A DNA stretch of 64,000 nt, taken from NCBI RefSeq assembly GCF_900104255.1, contig NZ_FNKZ01000001.1, positions 1,828,001 through 1,892,000 on the forward strand. Direction: 5' to 3'. Under the pieces are notes generated by a model that was not told the DNA's origin, searched no databases, and saw only the letters and a list, made by a program, of their open reading frames with translations. The stretch is from Pseudoxanthomonas sp. CF385. GTDB taxonomy: Bacteria > Pseudomonadota > Gammaproteobacteria > Xanthomonadales > Xanthomonadaceae. The stretch's first letter is position 1, and every line of letters begins with the position of its first letter. Made by a program: the position numbers and the translations under genes. Below, one piece after another: positions 36,005-43,660 of this stretch.

Positions 36005-38569
36005 TCAGGCGTGCAACGCGCGCTCCAGCGGGGTGTCGGCCAGCCGCCGTGCGAATTCGTCCGGCGACAGGCCCGGGGCGAACAGGAAGCCCTGACCCAC
36101 CGGGACGCCCAGGTTGAGCAGGAACTGGCGCTGTGCTTCGGATTCGACGCCCTCGGCGACCAGTCCCAGCCCCAGGCTGCGGGCGATGGCCGAGACCGCT
36201 TGGCAGACGGCGACGTCGGAGCGGTTGTTCGGCACGCCTTCGGTGAACAGCGGGCTCAGCTTGAGGCCGTGGATGGGCAGCCGGCGCAGGTAGTTCAGCG
36301 CGCTGTAGCCCTCGCCGAAGTCGTCGATGGTCAGTACCACGCCCAACTGGCGCAGGTCGGCGAAGGTGCGCAGCGTGGCCGGCGCGTCCTCGATCAGCAC
36401 GCGCTCGGTGAATTCCAGCTCCAGCGCGGCGCCCGGCAGGTCGAATTCGGCGAGGATCGCGCGCACGCGATCGGCGAGGTCGTCGCCGGCGAACTGCCGG
36501 TACGAGACGTTGACCGCCACCCGCACGATGCCCAGTCCCTGGTCGCGCCACGCGGCCACCTGGCGGCAGGCCTCGCGCAGCACCCAACTGCCGATCCGCA
36601 CGATGTCGCCGGTGGTCTCCGCATGGCTGATGAACACGTCGGGGCGCAGTTCGCCCAGTTGGTGGTTCTGCCAGCGGATCAGCGCTTCGGCCGCGATGAT
36701 GTGGCCGTTGCGCAGGTCGACCTGCGGCTGGTAGACGAGGCGGAATTCCTCGTTGTCCACCGCGCGCCGCAGTTGCGTTTCGATCTGCAGGCGGTCCTGC
36801 TGCCGCTGCGCCAGCTCCTGGGTGAAGCTCTGCCATCCGTTGCGTGCGCGATGCTTGCTGTCGTACATCGCGATGTCGGCATTCTGGATCAGCTGTTGCG
36901 GCCGCAGGCCGTCGCCCGGCGCCACGGCCAAGCCGATGCTCGCGGTGATGGCGAATTCGTCCTTGCCGAACCGGAACGAGTCCGCGAACGCGCCCAGCAC
37001 CGCGTGCGCCAGCTGCTCGGGCAGCTGCGGGTCGTCGCCGGCGTCGCAGATCACCAGGAACTCGTCGCCGCCGAAGCGGGCGATCATGCCGTCGGTGCCC
37101 ACGGCGCCGCGGATGCGGTCGGAGGCCTGCACGAGCAGTTCGTCGCCGGCGTTGTGGCCGAGGACGTCGTTGACCATCTTGAAGCGGTCCAGGTCGATGT
37201 AGAGCACCGCCACCTGCGCGCGCTCGGGATCGGACAGGCGCGCGCCCAGTTCGGTCAGCACGGCGTCGCGGTTCATCAGCCCGGTGAGGGGGTCGGTCCG
37301 CGCCTGGATGCGCAGCGTCTCTTCGGCCTGCTTGTCCTGCGAGATGTCCTGCATGGTGCCGGTGATGCGCGAAGCGCCCGGGTCGCCGGGCTCCGCATCG
37401 CCGATCACGCGGATCCAGAACGGATGGCCGTCGGCCTGCGTGCCCTGCAACTCCAGGTCGAAGCCCTTGCCACCGGCCGTGACGAGATCCAGCGCGCCGC
37501 GCAGCCGGCGGCGGTCGGCCTCGCGCAGGCAGGTGAGCATGTCGTCCAGGGTGATCAGCGGACGTGCCGCACCGAGGATGCGCTGCGCTTCGTCGGTGAG
37601 GTACATGCGGTCGCGGCCGATGTCCCATTCCCAGCCGCCGATGTGGGCCAGCGATTGCGCGCGGTCGAACAGCGCGCTGTCGCGCTTGAGCTCGGTGACG
37701 TCGCTGAACAGCGTGGTCACCTGCGATGGGCGGCTCTCGCCGGGCGCGAACTGCGGCACCGACGTCGCCGTCACCCAGATCAGGTGCTTGCGCTCACGGT
37801 GGTACATGCCCAGCAGCACGCTCTCCACCATCTGCCCGCTGTTCAGGGCACGCTGCGCGGGAAGCTCGTTGCGCTGCATCTCGCGGCCGTGTTCGTCGAC
37901 CACGTGCCAGCGGTCGAGCGACAACTCGTGATTGACGCGCTGGTCCTCGCGGATGCCGAAGATGCGCATCGCCGCGCCGTTGCAGTACTGCACCACCAGG
38001 TCGCGGTTGTTCACCACGATGCCCTTGTCGATCGTCTCCATCAGCTCGCGGTAGCGCATTTCCGCGAGCCGGCGGCTGCTGATGTCGCGCGCCACCGCGA
38101 CGATGCTCTTGCGGCCGTCGAAATTGATGTTGGCCGAATGCACTTCGACCGGGAACCGGGTCCCGTCGCCGCGCATGTTGGTGACTTCGATGACGTAGGT
38201 CTCGCCACGGTTCAACGTTTCCCACACCGGCACCAAATGGTCGCGCGGCAGGTCCGGGTTCAACACGTTGATGTTGCGCCCGACGATCTCTTCCGGCGGC
38301 CGCTTGTAGGCTTGCATGCCGGCCTTGTTGAGGTCCAGTACGGTGCCGTCCTCGGCGATGATGCTGACCGGATCGGGCACGGCATCGAACAGGTTGCGGT
38401 AGCGCGAACGCTCGGTGTCGGCTTCGTGCTGCTTGGCGAGCAGCGCTTTGCGCGCCTGGCGCAGCAGGTTGGCCGTGGCGTCGTCCGTGCCGCGTTCTGC
38501 CGCGGCGCTCTCCAGCGCGGCGACGAGCGCCTGCAGATCGAACCCGTCGCTGGCCGCGTCGTGGGTCAT
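36005..38569 (-). CDS. PAS-PAS-PAS-GGDEF-EAL c-di-GMP signalling protein
   Basis: A cytosolic 854-residue sensor with no membrane segment: a leading helix, three PAS domains (about 58-175, 178-295, 300-415), GGDEF (about 425-590) and EAL (about 600-845). The cyclase motif RFGGDEF is intact; the RxxD inhibitory site is absent. The EAL domain keeps EAL, the NVS asparagine, ELEFTE, DDFGEGYS and AEGVES, but the usual LKID reads LKLS, so the aspartate two residues after the catalytic lysine is lost; phosphodiesterase activity may be weak. The start overlaps the HMG-CoA lyase stop as ATGA, making this the last gene of the leucine-degradation operon. Confidence 0.9.
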   Translation of the reverse strand: MTHDAASDGFDLQALVAALESAAAERGTDDATANLLRQARKALLAKQHEADTERSRYRNLFDAVPDPVSIIAEDGTVLDLNKAGMQAYKRPPEEIVGRNINVLNPDLPRDHLVPVWETLNRGETYVIEVTNMRGDGTRFPVEVHSANINFDGRKSIVAVARDISSRRLAEMRYRELMETIDKGIVVNNRDLVVQYCNGAAMRIFGIREDQRVNHELSLDRWHVVDEHGREMQRNELPAQRALNSGQMVESVLLGMYHRERKHLIWVTATSVPQFAPGESRPSQVTTLFSDVTELKRDSALFDRAQSLAHIGGWEWDIGRDRMYLTDEAQRILGAARPLITLDDMLTCLREADRRRLRGALDLVTAGGKGFDLELQGTQADGHPFWIRVIGDAEPGDPGASRITGTMQDISQDKQAEETLRIQARTDPLTGLMNRDAVLTELGARLSDPERAQVAVLYIDLDRFKMVNDVLGHNAGDELLVQASDRIRGAVGTDGMIARFGGDEFLVICDAGDDPQLPEQLAHAVLGAFADSFRFGKDEFAITASIGLAVAPGDGLRPQQLIQNADIAMYDSKHRARNGWQSFTQELAQRQQDRLQIETQLRRAVDNEEFRLVYQPQVDLRNGHIIAAEALIRWQNHQLGELRPDVFISHAETTGDIVRIGSWVLREACRQVAAWRDQGLGIVRVAVNVSYRQFAGDDLADRVRAILAEFDLPGAALELEFTERVLIEDAPATLRTFADLRQLGVVLTIDDFGEGYSALNYLRRLPIHGLKLSPLFTEGVPNNRSDVAVCQAVSAIARSLGLGLVAEGVESEAQRQFLLNLGVPVGQGFLFAPGLSPDEFARRLADTPLERALHA

Positions 38570-39489
38570 GCCGCAGCCGCCAGTGCCTTGCCGACGCGGC
38601 TGCCGGTTTCGCGGCCCAGGCGCGCGGCGAGCCAGCGTCCGGTCTCGGCGAGCAGGTCCAGGTCCACGCCGGTGCGCAGGCCCTGGCCATGCAGCAGGTA
38701 GACCACTTCCTCGCTGGCGACGTTGCCGCTCGCGCCCTTCGCGTACGGGCAGCCACCGGCACCGGATACTGCGGCATCGACCACGCGCACGCCGACGTCG
38801 AGGCAGGCCAGCAGATTCGCCAGCGCCTGGCCGTAGGTGTCGTGGAAGTGCACCGCCAGCGCCGGCATGGGTACTTCGTCGGCGACCGCCTTCAGCATGT
38901 CCGCGGCTTTGCGCGGCGTGCCTACGCCGATGGTGTCGCCCAGCGAAATCTCGTAGCACCCCAGTGCGTGCAATCGCTTCGCCACGCGCACCACGTCCGC
39001 CAGCGGCACGTCGCCCTGGTAGGGGCAGCCGAGCACGGTGGAGACGTAGCCGCGGACCTTGACGCCATCGGCGGCGGCGCGCGCCAGCACGGGCCGGAAA
39101 CGCTCGATCGATTCGTCGATCGACGCGTTGATGTTCTTCTGGTTGAAGGCTTCCGACGCGGCGGTGAACACCGCCACTTCCTCCACGCCCACGGCGCGCG
39201 CGCGGTCGTAGCCGGTTTCGTTCGGCACGAGCACCGGGTACGAGGTCCCAGGGCGCCGGGTGATGGCGGCGAACACCTCGGCGGCGTCCGCCAGCTGCGG
39301 CACCCACTTGGGGCTGACGAAACTGGTGGCCTCGATGGTGAGCAAGCCGGTGCGCGACAGGCGGTCGATCAGTTCCACTTTATCGGCGGTGGCGACCTGC
39401 GTTTTCTCGTTCTGCAGGCCGTCGCGCGGGCCGACCTCGACGATGCGCACGAAATCGTTGGCCACAGCCGGAGGCGTGTGCGTGCTCAT
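38566..39489 (-). CDS. mvaB: hydroxymethylglutaryl-CoA lyase
   Basis: Cleaves HMG-CoA to acetoacetate and acetyl-CoA, the last leucine-specific step. The 307-residue TIM-barrel protein has VEVGPRDGLQNEK with catalytic Arg and Asp, EATSFVSPKWVPQ, VHFHDTYGQALAN with the metal histidines, and GAGGCPYAKGASGN with the catalytic-loop cysteine. It overlaps the lipoprotein gene upstream and the GGDEF-EAL gene downstream by four bases each. Confidence 0.96.
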   Translation of the reverse strand: MSTHTPPAVANDFVRIVEVGPRDGLQNEKTQVATADKVELIDRLSRTGLLTIEATSFVSPKWVPQLADAAEVFAAITRRPGTSYPVLVPNETGYDRARAVGVEEVAVFTAASEAFNQKNINASIDESIERFRPVLARAAADGVKVRGYVSTVLGCPYQGDVPLADVVRVAKRLHALGCYEISLGDTIGVGTPRKAADMLKAVADEVPMPALAVHFHDTYGQALANLLACLDVGVRVVDAAVSGAGGCPYAKGASGNVASEEVVYLLHGQGLRTGVDLDLLAETGRWLAARLGRETGSRVGKALAAAA

Positions 39490-40112
39490 GGGCGCTTGTC
39501 CGCCTTCGCCCGGCGCATGCGCAGGGTCTTGGCCTTGCCGTCGAAGGCCTCGAACAACTCCGGATGCTCGCCCAGCAGGGTGCGCAGCTGCGCGGGGCTG
39601 CCTTCGAAGAGATACGTGCTGGCGTCGGTCTCGCGGGCCTTGAGAGTGCCCTGTTGGACGCGCTGCATGATGGTCACCGTGTCGAGCATCGCGATCTGCA
39701 GCGTATCGTCATGGATACGGTATTTCAGCAACGTGACGGCGCCTGCCGGCATGCCCTTGGGCGTGGGCGGCGCCTCCTGGCCGGTGCCGAACAGGCCTTC
39801 CAGTTCCTCGAACCCCAGCGCCAGATAGCGCTCGCCATCGACCTGGAAGCCGAGCGCATCGAAGCCGGGTTCATCGCGGCGGTTGTTGTCGCGCAGGCGG
39901 ACGTGGCAACGCGCATCGACCTCCGCGTAATCGTCCTTGCCCAGCGGCACGCGGTCCTGCGGACTGTCGGGCAGGGGAATCCAGCGGCCGACCAGATCCG
40001 GATCGCAGGCGAGCGGGGCAGGGGCTTGTTCGAACATGACGCATCCGGTCAACAGGCTGGCCGCGAGCAGCAGGGCGGTCAACGGTCGCAGCGGCGCCAT
40101 GGCGACCCTCAT
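39486..40112 (-). CDS. hypothetical lipoprotein in the leucine operon
   Basis: I do not recognise the family. The 208-residue protein begins with a lipoprotein signal (LLAASLLTGCVMF, lipobox LTGC, Cys24) followed by a mixed alpha/beta domain with no known catalytic motif; GRWIPLPDSPQDRVPLGKD and TLLKYRIHDDTLQIAML look like a lipocalin-style or DUF-type beta structure. Residue 26 after the cysteine is not a lysosome-type retention Asp, so outer-membrane sorting is likely. It is coupled by ATGA on both sides, to the carboxylase alpha subunit and to HMG-CoA lyase, which is unusual for an envelope protein. Confidence 0.75.
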   Translation of the reverse strand: MRVAMAPLRPLTALLLAASLLTGCVMFEQAPAPLACDPDLVGRWIPLPDSPQDRVPLGKDDYAEVDARCHVRLRDNNRRDEPGFDALGFQVDGERYLALGFEELEGLFGTGQEAPPTPKGMPAGAVTLLKYRIHDDTLQIAMLDTVTIMQRVQQGTLKARETDASTYLFEGSPAQLRTLLGEHPELFEAFDGKAKTLRMRRAKADKRP

Positions 40113-42100
40113 TCCAACGCCACGAGGACGGTATCGGCCTCGACAAAGTCGCCGGCGCTGGCGCGCACGTCCGCCACCACGCCATCGCGTGGCGCCTTGA
40201 CGGCAAGTTCCATTTTCATCGCTTCCATCACCAGCAACTCCTGTCCGGCCGCGACCGCATCGCCGGGCTGCGCCTTCACCAGCACCACGCGTCCCGGCAT
40301 CGGGGCGACGATCTTCCCGCTGCCTGTCGCCTCGGCCGCATCCGCGCGCCGGTAGGCAGGCACCGTCTCCACCGTCGTCCGTTGTTCCCCATCATGCAGC
40401 GTCAGGCGGGTGCCGTGGCGCAGGACGCGGAATCGCCGCGCCTGTCCATGAATACGCAATCCGAGCTGGTCGCCGGTCAGCCGCGCCGCCTCCACCTGGT
40501 GCTGGCCGTCGGCGAGCTCGACCCGGTAGCGGCCGCCATGGCCGTGCGCCAGGCCTTCCCAGGCCTCACCGCGGTGCTGGAACGCCAGCGGGCGGGCGCC
40601 CGCATGGCCGAGCCGCCAGCCGTCGGTGATCGCCCAGGGGGAGCCGGGCTCCTGACTGCGCGATGAGGCGGCCTGCGCTTCGGTTTCCTGGCGGAGCAGT
40701 TCGGCCACGGCGATGGCCACCCGGTGGCCGGCGGGCAACCCCGGCGCCGGCATGAACTCGTCCAGGTGGCGGTCCAGGTAGCCGGTGTCGATCCGGCCCT
40801 CGACGATCGCCGGGTGGCGTGCCAGCCGCTCCAGGAACGCGATGTTGGACTTGGGTCCGGCGATGTCGCACCCGGCCAGTGCTTCGCGCAGGCGGGCGAG
40901 GGCTTCGGTGCGGTCCGCGCCATGCACGATCAGCTTGGCGATCATCGGGTCGTAGAAGATCGTCACCGTGTCGCCTTCGACCACGCCGGCATCGATCCGC
41001 ACGCCCGGCGAAGCGTCGGGCAGGACGAGCCGCTCGAGGCGCCCCGAACCGGGCAGGAAGCCGGCTTCCGGATCTTCCGCGTACAGGCGTACTTCGATGG
41101 CGTGCCCGTGCTGGCGGATGTCGTCCTGCGCCAGCGGCAAGGGCTCGCCGGCCGCGACACGCAGCTGCCACTCCACCAGGTCCAGGCCGGTGACCAGTTC
41201 CGTCACCGGATGCTCCACCTGCAGGCGCGTGTTGATCTCCATGAAGTAGAACTGTCCGTCGGGATCGACGATGAATTCCACCGTGCCGGCGTTGACGTAG
41301 TCGATGGCCTGCGCGGCCTTCACCGCGGCATCGCCCATCGCCGTGCGCAGTGCGGGTGTCAGGAACGGCGAGGGCGATTCTTCCAGCACCTTCTGGTAGC
41401 GGCGCTGCGCCGAGCACTCGCGTTCGTTGAGATGCAACGTGTGGCCGTGCGCATCGGCGAACACCTGGATCTCGATATGGCGCGGCGAGGACACGTAGCG
41501 TTCCAGCAGCACGCGGTCGCGGCCGAAGGCATTGGCGGCCTCGCGTTGGCAGCTTTCCAACTGGGCGATGAAGTCCTCCAGTCGGTGGACGACGCGCATG
41601 CCCTTGCCACCGCCGCCATGGGCCGCCTTGATCATCAGCGGGAACCCGATGCGCGCGGCCTCGCGCGACAGCGTGTTCGGCGACTGGTCCTCGCCGGTGT
41701 AGCCGGGCACGACCGGGACGCCTGCCGCCGCCATCAGCTCCTTCGCGCCGGCCTTGCTGCCCATCTTGCGCATCGATGGGCCGGACGGGCCGATGAACAC
41801 CAGGCCCGCGGCCGCGACCGCATCGGCGAAGTCGGCGTTCTCGGACAGGAAGCCGTAACCGGGATGGATGGCCTGCGCGCCAGCCTCCTTGGCCGCCGCG
41901 ATGACGGCATCGCCGCGCAGATAGCTGTCCGCCGGGCGCGGTCCGCCGATCAGGTAGGCCTCGTCGGCCTGGCGCACGTGCTGCGCATCGGCGTCGGCCT
42001 CGGAGTACACGGCGACGGTGGCGATGCCCAGCCGACGGCAGGTGCGGATGACGCGGCAGGCGATCTCGCCGCGATTGGCGATCAGGATCTTGGAGAACAT
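40109..42100 (-). CDS. 3-methylcrotonyl-CoA carboxylase, biotin-containing alpha subunit
   Basis: Carries the biotin carboxylase and biotin carrier domains of methylcrotonyl-CoA carboxylase (leucine degradation). Biotin carboxylase (about 1-450): ILIANRGEIACRVIRTCRRL, the ATP-grasp KAAHGGGGKGMRVV, RRYQKVLEESPSP and EINTRLQVEHPVTE. BCCP domain at the C terminus with the biotinyl-lysine motif EAMKME. The middle BT-type domain is present, and 663 residues matches MccA/LiuD. The beta subunit lies at 51423-53030 and the downstream hydratase and lyase lie in this operon, which favours methylcrotonyl-CoA over propionyl- or geranyl-CoA. Confidence 0.93.
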   Translation of the reverse strand: MFSKILIANRGEIACRVIRTCRRLGIATVAVYSEADADAQHVRQADEAYLIGGPRPADSYLRGDAVIAAAKEAGAQAIHPGYGFLSENADFADAVAAAGLVFIGPSGPSMRKMGSKAGAKELMAAAGVPVVPGYTGEDQSPNTLSREAARIGFPLMIKAAHGGGGKGMRVVHRLEDFIAQLESCQREAANAFGRDRVLLERYVSSPRHIEIQVFADAHGHTLHLNERECSAQRRYQKVLEESPSPFLTPALRTAMGDAAVKAAQAIDYVNAGTVEFIVDPDGQFYFMEINTRLQVEHPVTELVTGLDLVEWQLRVAAGEPLPLAQDDIRQHGHAIEVRLYAEDPEAGFLPGSGRLERLVLPDASPGVRIDAGVVEGDTVTIFYDPMIAKLIVHGADRTEALARLREALAGCDIAGPKSNIAFLERLARHPAIVEGRIDTGYLDRHLDEFMPAPGLPAGHRVAIAVAELLRQETEAQAASSRSQEPGSPWAITDGWRLGHAGARPLAFQHRGEAWEGLAHGHGGRYRVELADGQHQVEAARLTGDQLGLRIHGQARRFRVLRHGTRLTLHDGEQRTTVETVPAYRRADAAEATGSGKIVAPMPGRVVLVKAQPGDAVAAGQELLVMEAMKMELAVKAPRDGVVADVRASAGDFVEADTVLVALE

Positions 42101-42501
42101 CAGGCGTCGGTGTCCGCGGGCAGGTGGCAGACGGCTTCGATGTTGTGGCCGTCCGGATCGATGGCGAAGGCGCCGTAGTAGTTCGGGTGGTAATGCTCGC
42201 GCAGTCCGGGGGCGCCGTTGTCGCGCGCACCGGCCGCCAGTGCCGCGGCATGGAATGCGTCGACCTGCGCGCGGCTGCCTGCCCTGAACGCGATGTGCGA
42301 ACCGCGGCCTGGCTCGCCACTGCCCTTGCCGACCCAGAAATGCGGTCGATTCGGCGGGCCGAAGCCGCAACCCTCATAGCCTCCGGTCATCTCGCGCGTC
42401 ACGTCCATGACGACGCCGTAGCCCAGAGTACCCAGCACGCGTTCGTAGAACGCGCGGCTGCGCGCGTAATCGGCGACTTCGATGCCCAGATGATCGATCA
42501 T
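42100..42501 (-). CDS. VOC-family (glyoxalase-like) protein
   Basis: A 133-residue single-domain vicinal-oxygen-chelate protein: MIDHLGIEVADYARSRAFYE at the N terminus with the first metal histidine, SHIAFRAGSRAQVDAF, and AFAIDPDGHNIEAVCH with the conserved glutamate and histidine. Substrates vary across the family and cannot be deduced. Its stop shares a base with the carboxylase ATG and it follows the hydratase by four bases, so it is a fixed member of the leucine operon. Confidence 0.82.
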   Translation of the reverse strand: MIDHLGIEVADYARSRAFYERVLGTLGYGVVMDVTREMTGGYEGCGFGPPNRPHFWVGKGSGEPGRGSHIAFRAGSRAQVDAFHAAALAAGARDNGAPGLREHYHPNYYGAFAIDPDGHNIEAVCHLPADTDA

Positions 42502-42505
42502 CGGT

Positions 42506-43306
42506 TCAGTCCTTCGCCCAGCCGGGCGCGCGCTTGTCGAGGAAGGCGGACAGGCCTTCCTGGCCTTCCGGCGAGATGCGCAATCCGGCGATCAGGTCGG
42601 CGTTGTCGCCATCGATGCTGTCGCGGTCAGCGGTGGCCGCGACGCGCGCGACCAGTCGCTTCGCGCCGGCGGCGGCCAGCGGACCCGCCTTCAGCAGCAG
42701 CGCGATCTGGCGTTCGATGGCGGCATCGAGCGCCTCCGCTTCGACCACCTCGTGCAGCAGGCCGATCCGCAGCGCGGTGGCGGCGTCGAAGATCTCGGCG
42801 GTGGCGAACCAGCGGCGCGCCTCGCGCGCACCTATGGCCGCGATCACATAGGGCGAGATCACCGCCGGCAGCAGGCCCAGCTTGCTTTCGGTCAGGCCGA
42901 ACTTCGCCGCCGGCACGCCGATGGCGATATCGCAGCAGGCCACCAGGCCCACGCCGCCGCCGAAGGCAGCGCCGTGCACGCGGGCGATGGTCGGTTTTGG
43001 CAGTTCGTCCAGCGTGCGCATGAGACGGGCGAGGGCGAGCGCATCCTGCCGGTTCTCCGCCTCGCTGGCGGCGGCCATGCCGCGCATCCAGTTCAGGTCC
43101 GCGCCGGCCGAGAACGACGCCCCGCTGCCTTCCAGCACGACCACGCGCACGTCGGCGTCCGCGGCCAGCTGTTCCAGCGTGGCGGTCAGGGCCGAGATCA
43201 GGCCTGCATCGAAGGCGTTGTGGAGGGCGGGACGGTCCAGCCGCAGGCGGGCGATGGCGCCGGTGCGTCCGAGCACGAGGGGGTGTTCCTGCGGCAATTC
43301 CGCCAT
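42506..43306 (-). CDS. enoyl-CoA hydratase, probable methylglutaconyl-CoA hydratase
   Basis: Crotonase-fold enzyme that would hydrate 3-methylglutaconyl-CoA to HMG-CoA. The 266-residue protein has RPALHNAFDAGLI, the oxyanion-hole segments SAGADLNWMRGM and HGAAFGGGVGLVACCDIAI, and TESKLGLLPAVISPYVI. It is the first gene of the operon with VOC, carboxylase alpha, lipoprotein, HMG-CoA lyase and GGDEF-EAL, and stands divergent from feoA across 108 bases. Specificity is assigned from context. Confidence 0.88.
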   Translation of the reverse strand: MAELPQEHPLVLGRTGAIARLRLDRPALHNAFDAGLISALTATLEQLAADADVRVVVLEGSGASFSAGADLNWMRGMAAASEAENRQDALALARLMRTLDELPKPTIARVHGAAFGGGVGLVACCDIAIGVPAAKFGLTESKLGLLPAVISPYVIAAIGAREARRWFATAEIFDAATALRIGLLHEVVEAEALDAAIERQIALLLKAGPLAAAGAKRLVARVAATADRDSIDGDNADLIAGLRISPEGQEGLSAFLDKRAPGWAKD

Positions 43307-43380
43307 TGCGACCGTTCCTTGCGAAGTCGCCGAATGATAACGGCACGCTGCGTTGCGGCCTTCCTGCACTGCGGCGATGC

Positions 43381-43402
43381 TACAATGAGAATAGTTCGCA
43401 TT
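43381..43402 (+). promoter_or_regulatory. -10 element and Fur-box-like operator of feoAB
   Basis: TACAAT (43381-43386) is a good -10 element. Overlapping it, 43384-43402 reads AATGAGAATAGTTCGCATT; its core TGAGAAT-A-GTTCGCA fits the 7-1-7 Fur model (TGATAAT-N-ATTATCA) at six of seven positions on the left and four of seven on the right. The site would block transcription of feoA when Fur carries iron. Confidence 0.75.
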
Positions 43403-43414
43403 TGAGAGCCCGGC

Positions 43415-43660
43415 GTGATCCTGACAGACCTGCCTTCGCGTACCCCCGCCATCGTCGATACCGTGGAAGACCACGGTCCCCAGGACTCGATCGCCCGTCG
43501 CCTGCGCGAACTGGGCTTCGTCAACGGCGAGGAAGTGGAAGTGGTCGCGAAGGGTCCGCTCGGCGCCGAGCCGCTGCTGGTGCAGGTGGGCTTCACCCGC
43601 TTCGCGCTGCGCCGTTCCGAAGCCGCGCGCATCCGCCTGCGCAACGGAGCCACGGCATGA
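43415..43660 (+). CDS. feoA: FeoA-type SH3 protein of ferrous iron transport
   Basis: A small cytosolic SH3-fold partner of FeoB. The 81-residue protein has the usual FeoA layout (ILTDLPSRTPAIVDTV, ARRLRELGFVNGEEVEVVAK, FALRRSEAARIRL). The GTG start at 43415 is the only one that gives the full domain. The upstream region carries a Fur-box-like element, so repression by iron-loaded Fur is expected. It overlaps feoB by ATGA. Confidence 0.95.
   Translation: MILTDLPSRTPAIVDTVEDHGPQDSIARRLRELGFVNGEEVEVVAKGPLGAEPLLVQVGFTRFALRRSEAARIRLRNGATA

Noticed and set aside
35996..38701. A 901-codon plus-strand frame across the GGDEF-EAL gene
   Set aside because: The translation is low-complexity Ala/Arg/Val/Gln sequence without motifs, mirroring the codon-position GC bias of the real minus-strand gene.
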